From Capitulum mitella (taxonomy: Eukaryota > Arthropoda > Thecostraca > Pollicipedomorpha > Pollicipedidae), in assembly GCA_030062745.1 (NCBI GenBank), contig CP099841.1, positions 22,385,398-22,449,397 of the forward strand: DNA of 64,000 nt, in the 5' to 3' direction. Made by a program: the position numbers and the translations under genes. The notes beneath the pieces were generated by a model that saw nothing but the letters and a program-made list of their open reading frames with translations, was not told where the DNA came from and did not search any database. Within the stretch, counting starts at the first letter, position 1. Each line of letters begins with the position of its first letter. This document shows positions 1-12,512 of this stretch, in pieces.

Positions 1-1680
1 TTACCTTGTTACAATACTGGATGATGACAATGAACGCCTCCAATCTTTACTCGGGTCGCATGGCAACATAGTGTTATTTGAGAAGGTGGTGGAACTGCGA
101 GGAATGCCAGTTTTATCTCGCAAAAACAAGTTTTGAGAACACGATAGAGTCCGGTGTTTGACAGCCTGTGACACGTTGACAAGAAAACCATCTTAAACAA
201 AGCGTTTTACAAAGGGTCTCTTTGCAGAAAAAAAAACATTATCTTTAAGTCTTTGCAGTTATCCCGGGTAATGTATATGTCCCAGAGTTCCAATGGCAGT
301 CTAGGGAGGACGATTTCAGACAGCAGTCAGGTTGCTTCGTCCCAGGAGCATCAAAACGAAAATGGCGTTTTCTCTATTTCAGCGCAACTGTCTAGAAACC
401 CGGTTGCGTGTAACTGGGCCGCCGCCACCGGCGAGCTGGCCGGAGCGCTTGTGTTGGCACAGCCGGCCGCCTGGAGGCATTTATCAGCCGGGAGCCGAGC
501 CAGCGAGGCGGGCCGCCGCTGACACCCGAGAGGTCACGTGGTCTGCACCGTTGCCAGCCGCGTGACCTCGCCAATCGCCGCCGGCGCGCCAGGAGCGCCG
601 CGGGGTGGGCGGCTGCCAGCGGCGCGCCGGCCGCGGCCGATACCGAGCCCGGCCGGGCGGCCAGCGGAGGCGGGGCGCAGATCCTGGTTCTGCGAAACCG
701 CCGTCAGCACTCAGCCATCGGCCGCGACGCTGATCAATGATGACGCTCCCTCTCCCCTGGAATGGAATCAGGAGGTGGACAGACAGGTTCGCGTCGTAAC
801 CCAGCATACCGAGTCTAGAGTTAGGTATTCTTGATGCGTACCGTTTCCTAAGGTGACTCATTACCATGACAGTAAATTTATACAGCAGTCAGAATTTTTT
901 GTGTAATAAGACATCGTTCAGCGATCATCATCCATTCAGTGAGTTCTCCACCGCCGGTCTTCTCTCCCAGGCCGGTCTCCTGGATCCACCCTTGCATGAG
1001 CGGAGCAGAAGAGACGCCCTCTCCATAAAGTCTCGTATCGAGCTGACCGAGCCCGGCGAACCGGACCAGGCCCCAGAGTGGACGCCACCCAGACCAAGCT
1101 GGGGAGCACACCAGAGCAGACCAGGCTGACGGAGACCAGACCTCGACCCACCGGCGGATCAACCCGACCCGGCACTGCGAGTGCCGAACAGCCTTCCGGC
1201 CAAACCGGTGAAAACGCATCAGGCGTGATTCTAATTAATCAAATAGTTCTATATGTATAGGCTAAAGGTAACTTTCTGCCTGACGAAAGCGCAATCAGTC
1301 CTTTGTATAATTGCCACCAATGTAAAGAATGCATCCTGTTTGTAACCATACTTTCCACTACTTGATTTTCTAAAAAATAACAAAATCGTAACGATAACGT
1401 ACCACACAGTAACACCGTGCTGCAGTCGACTGGCGGAGAACAACATTATTCCGCGGCGGAAAATGTAGTATCGCCAAGGTTAAGGTTATTGAAATCAAGG
1501 ATGTGTAGACCCTGCATGCATCTTCAAGCGATTAATGACGTCATATATACAAAAATTTTATTCTGTTGCCACAAACTGAACTCGAAGGAACTACTGAATT
1601 ATTACGCCGTTATATTATTGTATTAGATAATTGCTGGGATATTTGATATCAGTATTATTGCATTATGACATTTAATACTC
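1..1680. other. Unassigned flank with one GC-rich island
   Basis: No gene could be recognised here. Positions about 400-720 form a CpG-dense block, and open frames there run in several frames on both strands, as expected from GC-rich sequence rather than coding. No domain, splice pattern or repeat family was identified in the remainder. Confidence 0.5.
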
Positions 1681-1689
1681 GTTAGATTA

Positions 1690-1850
1690 CATTAGGTTGC
1701 TAGGTTGGGTTGAGTTGGGCTAGGTTAGATAAGGTTAGGTTAGGTTAGGTTAGGTTAGGTTAGGCTAGGTTAGGTTAGGTTAGGTTAGGTTAGGTTGGGT
1801 TAGGTTGGGTTGGGTTAGGTTAGGTTACTATCTTAGGTTAGGGTAAATTT
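1690..1850 (+). repeat. Interstitial TTAGG-type telomeric repeat tract
   Basis: A tract of tandem TTAGG pentamers with occasional TTGGG and TAGGC variants, cleanest at about 1734-1832. TTAGG is the ancestral arthropod telomere unit, so this supports an arthropod source. Ordinary sequence on both sides and the degenerate edges make it an interstitial copy, not a chromosome end. Short antisense matches (CCTAA units) recur at about 15040-15058. Confidence 0.85.
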
Positions 1851-1990
1851 TTATTTGTTGTTTTATTTCACTTCCTAATATCTTCCGGTTTTGTTCCGTG
1901 ATTTCTTTTTCAGATATTTCATTTCACTGCTTTTTTGTATTTTTCAAATTGCAGCTTCACTTCCATCTTTGTAATATTTTTACTTTTTAT

Positions 1991-2025
1991 TATTATTGTT
2001 GTTTGTTATTAATATTATTTTATTG

Positions 2026-2061
<36 letters not shown>
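1991..2061 (+). repeat. ATT trinucleotide microsatellite
   Basis: A T-rich stretch becomes nearly uninterrupted ATT units at about 2028-2061. It sits in an AT-rich region between the TTAGG tract and the Tc1/mariner relic. Confidence 0.8.
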
Positions 2062-2062
<1 letters not shown>

Positions 2063-2539
2063 AACGACTAACTTTTTTTATTTTCAAGATAATTTATATC
2101 GCATTAGTTATTCCCGAACCTTTTTTATTACTCTTGATTGGACCTTGAGTCTGACCGACGACCAATCAGCGTCGAGATCTCACGTAAACAAACTATTTAA
2201 CACAGAAACCTCAAAAATCCCTACGCAAGCGTCTGGCGGTTAGCATACCCGTGACGACGCAATCTGTTTCGGGGGAAATAATGTGTGTTTCGGGGTTTTT
2301 CGACTGAAATCGTAAGTAGTACTTATCAATATTGCATTTGAAGCGCCATGCAACCACTACTACGATTATTTTCCCTCGACGTAAGCGCTCGGTCAAAATC
2401 TTACTGTTGACCGATATCCGGCTTTCACCAAAACTGAGGAAAAATACCATGATCAACGTGTGTCCACCGGACAATCCGGCAGACGCGGAGTAATCATTCG
2501 AGCTCTCTCCAGGCACTCCCTAACGTCTCTTCCGTTACA

Positions 2540-3345
2540 GATCAGCATGTTACGATGATGTGTTGCCGGAGGTCGTGCAGATCGTTTACCCTTGTCTGGT
2601 GTACCAGGCCATAATTTATTTATAGCCATTTACATAGCCCCGCAAGAAAACAAATCAAGCAGGGTTAAGTCAGAAGATCTCGACGGTCACGACATCGGAC
2701 CTCCTCTTCGGATCCACTTCCCGGGAAACTCCGAGTCCAGGAAATTCTTCACTGTCTTCGCAAAGCGGGAAGGCGCTCCGTCTTGTTATAATAAATACCC
2801 CCTTGGAACTCTCTCAGCCTCGAAGTTCTGCAGCATGTTCAGGCAGGTTCCTCCTTAAACAGTGTTCCTTGCGAAGAAGTAGGGTCCGACCACTCGATCC
2901 GAGGACAGAGCTCACCACACATTGAGCTTGGGGCTGTGCCTCTCGTGCTGAAGCGCTTCTGTGGGACGCCCCTGGTCCCAATTGTCAGTTGCGCCCTTTC
3001 ACCTTACCGCTCACGTGAAAGGAGCATTCGTCTGTAGACACCACTTGGTCCAGGAATCGCTGGTCAGTTTCAACAAAGTCCCATCAGCAAACACTCTGCT
3101 TTGAGTATTTGTTTCATTTGAATTTTGTAGGGTTTCAAGTTCAGTTTCTTTTTTAGGATATCGTATAGAGATAAGCGAAGAATGCCCAGCTCTAGGTTTG
3201 CCCTTCTCGCCGATTTTTTGCGGGCTTTGCTGATATACTTCCCTAACCTGCTCGATCTTCTCGGCATGCCGTTGCTTGCTTCTGTTTGCCGCTCTCCTTC
3301 CTTTTCACCGAACCTGCTACACGCAGCTTTTGATACCATCTAAGA
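2540..3345 (-). pseudogene. Decayed Tc1/mariner (IS630-type) transposase
   Basis: Minus-strand translation gives the order of an IS630/Tc1-mariner transposase of the kind common in arthropod genomes. At about 3100-3300 is a helix-turn-helix tail ending in LNLKPYKIQMKQIL. Then comes TDQRFLDQVVSTDECSFH (about 3025-3080), containing the first catalytic Asp of the DDE/D triad, then SPKLNVW, VGPYFFA and LNMLQNFE (about 2830-2940), and QDGAPSRFA near 2790, containing the second catalytic Asp. FPGKWIRRGGPM and LTLLDLFSCG follow (about 2640-2740). Several in-frame stops (for example just before QDGAPSRFA and after RRGGPM) and frame changes break the reading frame, so it is inactive. Overlapping plus-strand open frames are shadows. 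No clear terminal inverted repeats were located. Confidence 0.85.
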
Positions 3346-6300
3346 ATGCATTGACGAGAGGGGAGCACCTGACCAATTTGCGAGAAAAACCTCTGAGCGT
3401 TTGTGAGAAGTTGGTAGTAATCTTACCAAAAGGAGCACTGCAATTTCTGGTCATCAGTTATTCCAGGCATGGCGAAAAATAAGGGCAACTTTTCAGCAGC
3501 CAAACTGTACAAAAATCAAATGCATAATTTTGCGCATGATGAGATTTTGCGTCTGGAGCTCTGTTACGTGCCCCTGGGGAAATGCTCAACCCATGGCAAA
3601 ACTTTTGATGAATTCTGTATCGATTTGTATAAAATACATAATTCTATCGCTTATAGTTTCCAAATGACGGCCATTCTTCATCGTGCGATTTCTAACGGAT
3701 ATCCTTTGTGTATATATTTATTTATTAGATATATGATGCGTAAGGTATAATTTAGTATGATATGTTTATATCTACATGTACAAACAGATATAGATCTCAT
3801 GCAACGTCTGACTTAACAATTGGTAGCTACATCTGAGATGGGAACATAATTTTTTGCGAAAGTCATCTTAGAAAGGCGATGATCCATCCCCTGACACAAA
3901 CACACACACATCTTCATCCGCCCTGAGTCTACGGGATCGCAACTCAGTCTTTTAATTCTCGTCCGTGTAAGGGTTTTTGCATAACGCGAACATAGGGGAG
4001 AGGGTACAACACCCCGGCCACTTCCACACCGTTCGTTTTAGAGCATCGTGGAAAAAACAGCATACTGCGCGTGACGAGACGTGGGGACTGGTGTCCCGTT
4101 TTAAGGTTTCAGATTAACAGGCGGGTCAAAGGCCAAAAACTGGCAAAAAGTGGTACCTTTTCGAATTAAAACACAAGTGAATGCTAAAGATGAATGATAA
4201 AGAACCGAAGCGAATATCGTAATGTCCGCTAACCAACTGTCAGCCCATCCCTACTTCATTTGATTGTATTCACCCATGGACTCCGATCCCAGCCATGCTA
4301 GATTAATCGTTGTCAAGCGGGGTCGTCGGGCTCAAATGTGCTCTCGGAGCGGCAGAAGTACGCTTTGTAGATGGCATTAGATGCTGAAGTCAAGTGTAGC
4401 ATTTGAGTTAAATAACACTTGCCGAACGGCGCCTCAAGGTCATTTTAAAGGTAATCCAAGGTTATCTTAACCCAGTGACCTAGAGTGATCTCTTATTATC
4501 GAAAAACCGTAACATAGATGTGTTTAAATTTTGTGTGATGTCGATATCCACCACAAAGTCCAATTTTAGGCGGTCGTGGTTTGTAGGCTCATCATCCCGC
4601 GGCCGGCGCTGTCTAGGCTGTCTGAGCAATTCAGGCCTACGCTGCATTTCGTCCTTTTTTTGCTGAAACGAATAATGCGATTCCTTACGGACCATGCAAT
4701 CGAAATGTAGGGATTGTTTTGCGATACTTATTTCTTATCGCATTTCCAGAGGTAAAAAGTAACGTGCTGCACGCCGTAACCCATAACATTAGATTACACT
4801 CTCGATAATCCCGACAGTGGACATAAGCTCAGCAAATATATGTATATTCTTGCAGAGCATAACGTTTGGAGTCCATTGATGCATGTTTTATTGCATTTGT
4901 GCACACCAACCATCTTACAGTGAAATAAACATGAGACCGTTGTCAAACGGGCGCGCTGGGGCGTGAAAACGGCTGACATTGTTCCCGTTATGGTGTCATG
5001 GCTTATAACCATGGAAACGTAAAGGACGTTTCGCACCATATGATATGGAAATGATGTCCCACAGGGTACACCAAGTTCCAGGTGGATCAAACAAACGGTT
5101 AGTAATTTATCCTCAGAAAACTTCACGAGGGGTTGCATCAGTCCCCTGTAAGTAAAGATATCTTGGCATTATCCCCCTTCTCTATATGGGCGAGAGTTAA
5201 GGTAGCTTTCGATTGCCAAATTTTTGTCAGCGGTATGTCAGTCTTATGTCTTTCAGCAGCATACAACTCATTTCTTTGTAGCTAAGTTCGAACGCTCAGG
5301 TTGGCCACTTGCAAGTCCAAGTGATGTCGATGTCTCCCTTCCGTATAGCCTAGCCTTCCCCCAGGAAACGTACTTGCCTTTTCAAAGGACATGGTCGATA
5401 TTCTGCACATTGCCGATGACCTCTTGCGATCACGAGGTACCGGTGACTCGCTTTCGAGGTCACTGTACGCTGCCTCTTCGGTTATTACCGGAGATCGATG
5501 TCCGACGAGGAAGAGGCGGTGGAGAAAGACGTATTGACGTCAGGTGATCCACCGCGAGGGTTTCATGATGCGGAAGCCACTTCCCCGGATCTGCCAAAGA
5601 ATGCTGTTATTCGACACCCTAGGCCAAAAGAAAAAGTTCTCAATCCTCTTGCTGCAAAATATCAAATGGCAGGACACTCCAGTCTATGAAAATTCGTGTG
5701 GGACCGTATGCTCCTGACATGGAAGTTGATCGCCATACAGGAGTACGAACACTTCGTGGAACATAATGGAACGAAGATAAAGGATTTTTCTCGAACCATC
5801 GGCTGCAAGTTGTCATGCTCGAGTCCAGGATTTCAAGCAAAAACCACGAAGTTGGATGGCCATGGTCTTGCTATCGAGAGTTCACTGCTCGCTAACTAAG
5901 AATCCGGAAAATCATGACATCCATGGGATCCACGCATTTATCATTTGAAGGCGTCGATCAAATGTTAGACCAAATCCGAGAGATGGCGTTAGTGGAAATT
6001 TCCGTCCGCCGAGGCGGTCGATATGGGCCGTAGCGAAATGACGGCACAGCCATACCAAGCCTTTTTACGTCATCGCACATCGGTCGTTCGTGTCATGCAG
6101 ATGCTTTATCTGTGCATCGATTTACATGAGGGAGCGCTGGCGCTCGAAATAACGTTTTCATGAAGGGTAGCATGTCGGGATACATTTCCTTCACGATTTC
6201 GGCGACATGATGTCTTCATGCTCACTGCCACGAGGGGCCAATTAAGCAAAGAATGATGTTTCATTTTATTGAGCAAATTTGCTGTTTCAAGCCAGCGTAA

Positions 6301-6580
6301 GTTATTTACCATGTTTGTGTTGTCACTCACGGTCATGGCACGCTGACTGTGGCGCTTAGTGCACACCACGCGTCTTCCCACGATGCGTAGAACACGCAGC
6401 ATGTCATTCAAGAAGTCTATTTGACATAAACCAAACGTTGGCGCACTCCATGATGCTGCCTGCATCAAATGGTAAAGGAGGTTCCACTTCCCACGTGGCG
6501 GGTGAATGTGTCGCGGAGTACGTCGCCTGGTTTGCAGCCGGCGGGGAGTTTCAGACCTGCAGGATCCGGACGTCCTGTCT
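3346..6580. other. Unassigned intergenic DNA
   Basis: Several short open frames occur on both strands (for example 3469-3750 and 5498-5689 on plus), but none has a domain, signal peptide or splice context I recognise. A CA-rich run lies at about 3898-3910. This may hold old transposon remains, but nothing is assignable. Confidence 0.4.
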
Positions 6581-9500
6581 CGATTTTGACCGCCGAGTGT
6601 GGCGAGCACGGCTGGGCGCCTCCGCCGTCCCGTGCCGCGTCGGCCTCTCTCCTTACGTCCAGACAAGGCGCGCCACCGATTCAGTAGTTCCGACCGGTGC
6701 AGAGCGCATGCGACCCCAGAGCCGTGGTCCCGACATGCATTCGGGCCGCAGGGGGCCGGGGTGGCCTCGCGGCCTGCGTCCCCGCTGGATCGATGGCCGT
6801 CCATGCATGACCTCAGCTCACCCTCCGTCGGCGGCGCCGCCGCCGCCGCCGTCCCCCCGCCAGTTTCCACGGCGACCGGCCAGTCCCGGCGCCGGCCAGT
6901 CCCCTCCGATCGATGGCGCCGCGACGGTGGCGCCGCCACGCGGCCGGCGCCGCAAACCGCCTGGGGCGAGGCGGGAGTCGTGCGTAATAGCGTGGAGTAC
7001 GCACCGACCGTAGTAGCAGGGAGCGCAATGCACCGCCAGTGGCAGCGAATGGGAAGAAACGACGACAGGGTCAAAAATTCTGGGCCTCCTGGCTAGGCAT
7101 CGGGAGCAGGAAGGAACGGGATAAGGATGAGGGTTTGGACTTGTCGGGCTGAGCGTTTATCTATGGACTACTGGTGGAATTTTCCAAAATCCTTTATGGG
7201 TACACTCATTCGCCACGGTGTTGGCACGGGACTGGAACGGCCAACCCTTATCCCCCGGAACGATAAAAACCCCTTGCATTCAAGCCACTTAATTTTCAGA
7301 TTCCAAAACCCCGTTTTTTTTTTTACCTTTGAGCTAAAACAGAAACGCAGCAACTTGGAAACAAGGGCGATCGGTGCTTCATGGGAACACCTTGGGATAT
7401 TTTCCTTTGATGCGTTTTTTAGCCATGAATTGGGTAGCCACACATACCTGCATACCTGCTTCATATCTACGGGTCCCTTTGTATCATGAGAGTCCAAGAA
7501 CTGTGTTTGGGGTCATAAACTGTTTTTTTTGGCATGCACTTGTGGATGCACAGACCATGTTTGTGGGCGTACAAATCTGGCTTGTGGGTGCACGTGAGCC
7601 CACAGTGAGATATTAATTCTCATCCTTGCTAGGAATCTTGAGGCATGGGTGTAGCCACGCCCCACAAATTGGGGCGGTGGACAAATTGGAACCTGAGGCG
7701 CCCATCTGCCCCAGAATCCTATTTTTCAACGGGAGATTGCGAAAAATATTCGCTTTCCGACCAAACCTAGCGGGAGAAAAGCTCACTTCTCCAAACCTAG
7801 AGGGGTGATGTCCCCTCAGTCGCCAAAGTGGTTAACGACTGAGGGGTTGCTTTGAGGAAACTCACGGACTGAAATACCTTTCGCCCACGGCCGCAGCAAT
7901 CAAGCACTAGCCCGCGCCCGTGCAGAGAGCGTGTCTCATAGGGCAACGGAGACACGGTAGGCTAGCTCCACCTCTACGTCGACGATCGATGCTGACTTCA
8001 AACCTCCGCTGCGTATCAGCACTCGGAATCACACGCTCCGGTACCTCGGGCTCGGGTCGGCCGCGGCCTCCCGGTCGGGGGTTGCCGCCATCGGACGCCG
8101 GCCGGCCGTTGACGGCGAGCCAGCGCGGTCCGCGGTCCCGCAGGCCACGCGCCGGTCCGTTCGCAGTCACCGGTGCGCCCGCAGATCCGGCGGACTGGTG
8201 CTGAGAGAGGAGACAATCAGCTCCCACACGAGAGCCTGGAACTGGCTTTGTACGAAAGCCGCTTCAAAATCGTTGTATTACATGAACAGCTTATTAGCCT
8301 TGCACTGGATGAACAACAGTACGGCGCTGGACGCATCGGTGGCCTGTGGACTTCCGGCTGCGGGTGGGCCGTGGACTGAAGACCGCGGGCTCTGGACGGC
8401 GGACCGTGAAGGTGAACACTGCAGGCGGACGGGCTCGGGCAGACGCCGGGCAGGAGACTGGAGCGGCCGCCGGCTCGCGAGCGGCCGGGACGCGAGCAGG
8501 CCTCACGCGCGGCCACCACTCGAGGCTGTCCGGGAGTCTCGGCAGCAGGAGCCTCACGGCCGGCGGCCCTGGACTGTCGAGTCGACCAGGGCCTGCTCTA
8601 CGCCCTCTCGTCTGTTTCGTCTGCCACTGCGGTGAGGAGAGACGTACCCTACGCGCACCGGAAGAAAAATGTGCGGCAAATGATCCGCACCAGAGTGGGA
8701 CGATCGAGACGCGTTTACATCCAATTCGTCGTGTGGAATCTAACGTTGCGCTAATTTTAGGCGCTGCGTGGAAACTTAAAACGATTAAATAAAAAACAAA
8801 AGTCCTGAATCATCGACTGGCGGATGAACCCTTCAAAAATCGTCGAGACGAAGCCGATTTTCGTTCTGGTTCTGCCTCAGCTGGTCGAATGAACACAAAG
8901 CAATGTATTTCAGCTGACACAAAACGCCGACATCGCTTTCTTAGAGTCCCTCACCAGCATGATGCTTTTCGCGTGACAAAGTACCACGTCGTCCACATTG
9001 TTTATCAAACGATAAGACAATTTAATGGCGATCGACGGATAAGGCAACTACATGTTCCCATTGGAACGCCTCATGTGTCGCAACCCCGTGTCACAAATAA
9101 ATCATTGCCGACATAATATCTGGTAAACCACTTGGAAATATACCTTCCCGAGACTCGATCAAACATTTGATAAACTTCTTTTAAATAATAAATGGTTCCC
9201 TAAATAAATGGACTTTCGCTTTCGCAACACCCTTTCCGCTTTCCTCCAACGAAAGTATCACTCAAAAGCTCGCTCTTTCAAAGACCATGCAGGCATAATG
9301 TCCGTAAAATCCGTCGCCTCGTTTTCGCAGATCGTTCAGGCCAGCGCGTGGGGCTCCCACGGCGACGGCCTCAGGCGTCCCGTTCCGAACTTGACCCGGG
9401 CCTGTGGCGTTCGCCCCGTCCCGCGTCGTCTCCCGCTCTGTGCGGCAGGTCGGCGGGTGGTGCACGCTGCTGGCACCAGCCGGTGCTGGTGTCGCCCGGA

Positions 9501-9760
9501 GCGCGCGAGGAAGGGGCGGGGGAGGGGCGTCTCACGGGTCGGCCGCCCCCGGCGCTGACGCACTGCTGGCAGCGTGCCAGCCGTCCGCCCAACACGGCCG
9601 TGGCGGCGGCGCGGCTGGATGGCCTGCCGGGGAGTGGCGATCTGGCGGCCAGCGTGACCCGAGCTGGGCTGGCGGCACCGGTCACCAGCCGACCTGGCCC
9701 CGCTGGTGACCGGCCGCCGCAGCACGCTGACAGTGTAATAATGGGGTCAGTCCCACTGGC
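6580..9760. other. Three GC/CpG-rich islands without recognisable genes
   Basis: CpG-dense blocks lie at about 6590-7000, 8020-8620 and 9340-9730. Each is open in several frames on both strands and rich in Arg/Pro/Ala/Gly codons, typical of GC-rich non-coding sequence. The longest frame (6106-7074, minus) has no domain and extends outside the island without a consistent coding signal. They could be orphan CpG islands, untranslated first exons or GC-rich repeats. I see no evidence to choose. Confidence 0.4.
7812..7846. repeat. Perfect 11-bp stem hairpin
   Basis: CCCCTCAGTCG at 7812-7822 is the exact reverse complement of 7836-7846, around a 13-nt loop that contains TTAA. The GC-rich stem resembles the hairpins near the ends of the TTAA-flanked elements in this window, but no complete element could be delimited. 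Confidence 0.6.
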
Positions 9761-9832
9761 AGCGTGGGGCTTCCAGAGCTTCGCGCTCTAGGGATAACAA
9801 GGGGCGGTTGTTTATCTAATACATAGAATTAC

Positions 9833-9834
<2 letters not shown>

Positions 9835-9875
<41 letters not shown>
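9835..9875 (+). repeat. TA dinucleotide microsatellite
   Basis: About 20 uninterrupted TA units, followed by short ACAT-type units to about 9897. Confidence 0.95.
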
Positions 9876-9882
<7 letters not shown>

Positions 9883-10094
9883 CATACATACATACACGTA
9901 TACTTTCCTTACGACATATTCCTGAAACATATTGCAGTTATAATAGTTCACCATCTCACAGATTTTTTTCGTTATGATTGCCCACTGTTTAGGGCAAAAA
10001 CTGTTTTGCTTTTTACAGTTGCTAGCATATCGATGACTGATGTTATGCGCATTTCGGCTTAGCGTCTGAGAACGAGCAGTACCTTTATATCCCA

Positions 10095-10098
<4 letters not shown>

Positions 10099-10135
<37 letters not shown>
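10099..10135 (+). repeat. TA dinucleotide microsatellite
   Basis: About 18 TA units immediately 5' of the Penelope-like fragment. Simple TA tracts flank several mobile fragments in this window. Confidence 0.95.
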
Positions 10136-10137
<2 letters not shown>

Positions 10138-10189
10138 AATTGTGCGTTAAAAACTACAGCGGATTGGCATTGTCTTCTTTGATGTGGCT

Positions 10190-10960
10190 TCGACTGTGAG
10201 TGTTACTTCGATTGCCAGTGCCCTGAAAGATACGAAGCTAGCGTGATTAAGGCCTACGTCAACTGAGCGCTGAAGCACTGTTCAACCTCGGCTCTGGTAC
10301 CGCAGGAGCTAAAAACAGTTAAGCAAATTTTGGTCAATAACAACTATCCAGTCTCTGTCATCGATGCAGAAATCAAGCGCACCATCACCTGGAGCCTGTG
10401 ACACCAACTAAACAAGGCAATACCTACCATCTTCCCTATGATAATGTGATGTCTGTCGGCTACTGAGCGGATGAAGAGGCACTCCGTAACATCAGAAGCC
10501 GCAAATGCAGAGCTAAAGAAACAACAGACATGATCACGTTGAAAATCTACTACAGAAGTCCAACAACTGCCTGGCTGATCTCGAAAAACAACATGTCAGG
10601 TGATCCAGCAATATTAAAACAAACAAACGTCGTGTATCACTACAAATACCCTTTGGGAGACCGCGCACTCCTTGCCAGCAGTGCTTACAGCGGGAAACAC
10701 CACAATATCCTTGACAAAACGCAAAGCAATGCACTTGCAGCACGGAGGCCCACTTAAACCGAACAATACCACCATGAACACTTGACTCGTCGCATTATCA
10801 TCTCGAACATAAAGATCTTGGCGAGGGCAACGGTTAAACGGCGCCTGGCGGCTCTTGAAGCCATATTCATTCGTGATATGTAACAACAATGGTGCCGCCA
10901 TAACAGTGGCGGCGGAGCCTCTCCAGAGATAGGGAGCAAGCCAGTTTTTAAACTCGTTTC
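10190..10960 (+). mobile_element. Penelope-like retroelement fossil (RT C-terminus plus GIY-YIG)
   Basis: Plus-strand translation shows pieces typical of the C-terminal part of Penelope-like element proteins. LKTVKQILVNNNYPVSVID (near 10300-10360) matches the conserved block after the reverse transcriptase. Downstream, TNVVYHYKYPLGD and the following residues (about 10620-10750) match the start of the GIY-YIG endonuclease domain. The copy is truncated at both ends and clearly broken, so it is an old fossil. Family assignment rests on these two motifs. Confidence 0.6.
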
Positions 10961-11269
10961 TTTCCATGCAACGCCATAGGGTTAATGTTATATTTCGACC
11001 GGAGATGAGGGGGCAGCTGCCCCTTCTCCCCCCCCCAATCCGCCGCCCCTGTCCTCTGATTAAGCACCAGGTTAACGCACGCCAGACCGTGCAGCTGTTT
11101 GAAGGGCCATCACTAGGACCTTGGTTGGTTGGTTGGTTATTGGGGCTTAGGGGCGCACCGACTGCAGGGTCATTCGGCGCCCAAATCACTAGGACCTAGA
11201 TTGCGAATATGTGAACAGGAGCTGTACTCATCTGCCGTGTAATGTTTCAGTGATGCTTGTCCATTTTAA

Positions 11270-12400
11270 CCCTATTCCAGGAGGGCTAGACGGTATGGTC
11301 GATTCCCGGCAGGGGGGGGGGCCGGTTCGCCCCCCCCCTGAGATCTTGAGAACTACACATCCGATTTCATCGCAACAAACGGCAATCGATTGGCCATGAC
11401 GTGAACTACACTTCTGTAAAAAATTCAAAATCTTGAAGAGTGGATACAGGGGGAAAAATGTCAAAATCAGGGGATTTTCGGACTGCTTATAACTCCGTTG
11501 TTTATGGACCGATTTCGATGAAACTGGCATGAATCGAGAGATTATGGATAGGACTTTTAACACTGGTACACACATCTGAAATTTTGTGAAAATTCATGGA
11601 TGTTGACAAAGTTCCAAAAATAGGAGAATTAGTTTTTTAACAACTGAATGAACAAAAAAAGGCAAAAACACGTTTTTTGACTTCTGCTAGTCATGTTATG
11701 CTAAAGAAGTACAAATCGCATTACAATGTTTGCATAATGTTAGCATAGGCGGTGCCAGGGACATGAAAAATGGGGAACTGTCATGGTCACACGTTCTTCA
11801 GATTAACTTGTGACCTTTGACCTTAAATGACCTCCAGTGACCTTGGAGTCACTTGGAATGATCATCATTTGAATTCACTCTATTTCGAAAAATTCATTTT
11901 ATGGCTATTGCGATATAGGGTACGCACACTGACATTTTAGGTCATAGCTCCGTAACCCGACCTGATATCAAGCTGAAACTTGATACACAAGTAGAGGGTA
12001 CCTTTTTACATCATATGTATTCCGGGTTTGGTAAAAAAAATGATTTTTGACCCTGACCTGACCTTGTGAAGTGACCTCAGACAAACAAAATTATATTCGC
12101 ACATCGCCCAACTATTTAGGTGTTCATCTATATAAAGTTTTAAGTTCTATCTTAAAAACACTGTTTTTGGCAGACATTTTCCTTTTCCCCTCAACATGGC
12201 CAAATGGCCTGAGGTGCCTCCCAAAAACATTGCCTGACTCCGCCCCTGAGCAAAACAGAATTTTGAAATTTTGTCACGGCACGTAGAAAGAATAGCTAGG
12301 AAAAGTCACCAAGTTTCGTGAACCTGCATCAAAAAGCCTGAAATTGGCAAGCGAAAAACCCGACGGGGGTCGAATTCTCCCCTCCCTGCCGGGAACAGGG
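11270..12400. mobile_element. TTAA-flanked piggyBac-type non-autonomous element (copy A)
   Basis: TTAA occurs exactly at both edges (11266-11269 and 12401-12404). The ends are inverted: CCCTATTCC on the left and the complement of CCCTGTTCC on the right, the CCC-start and TTAA duplication expected of piggyBac-type elements. Just inside the left end is a poly-G/poly-C hairpin (about 11310-11338). The interior has no transposase frame, so it is non-autonomous. It carries repeated TGACCT half-sites, including an exact DR1 at 11811-11823. Confidence 0.75.
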
Positions 12401-12512
12401 TTAATGATGTGTGCGAATCAGAAGAGCCATGTCCTTACTAACCGTGTGCATTATTTCTTAAATTTAAACCAGTCAAATGCCGCTGACCGGTACTTATCTC
12501 TGAAAATGTCTC

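Noticed and set aside
1690-1850. A chromosome end marked by TTAGG repeats
   Set aside because: Ordinary sequence with transposons lies on both sides and the repeats are degenerate.
5360-5900. Possible transposase N-terminal frame with acidic residues
   Set aside because: The acidic, charged frame suggested a piggyBac-like protein, but no catalytic-domain motif follows in any frame, so no assignment was made.
6106-7074. Minus-strand open frame of 322 codons
   Set aside because: Much of it lies in a GC-rich block that is open in several frames on both strands. The translation is Arg/Pro/Gly-rich without domain or conserved pattern.
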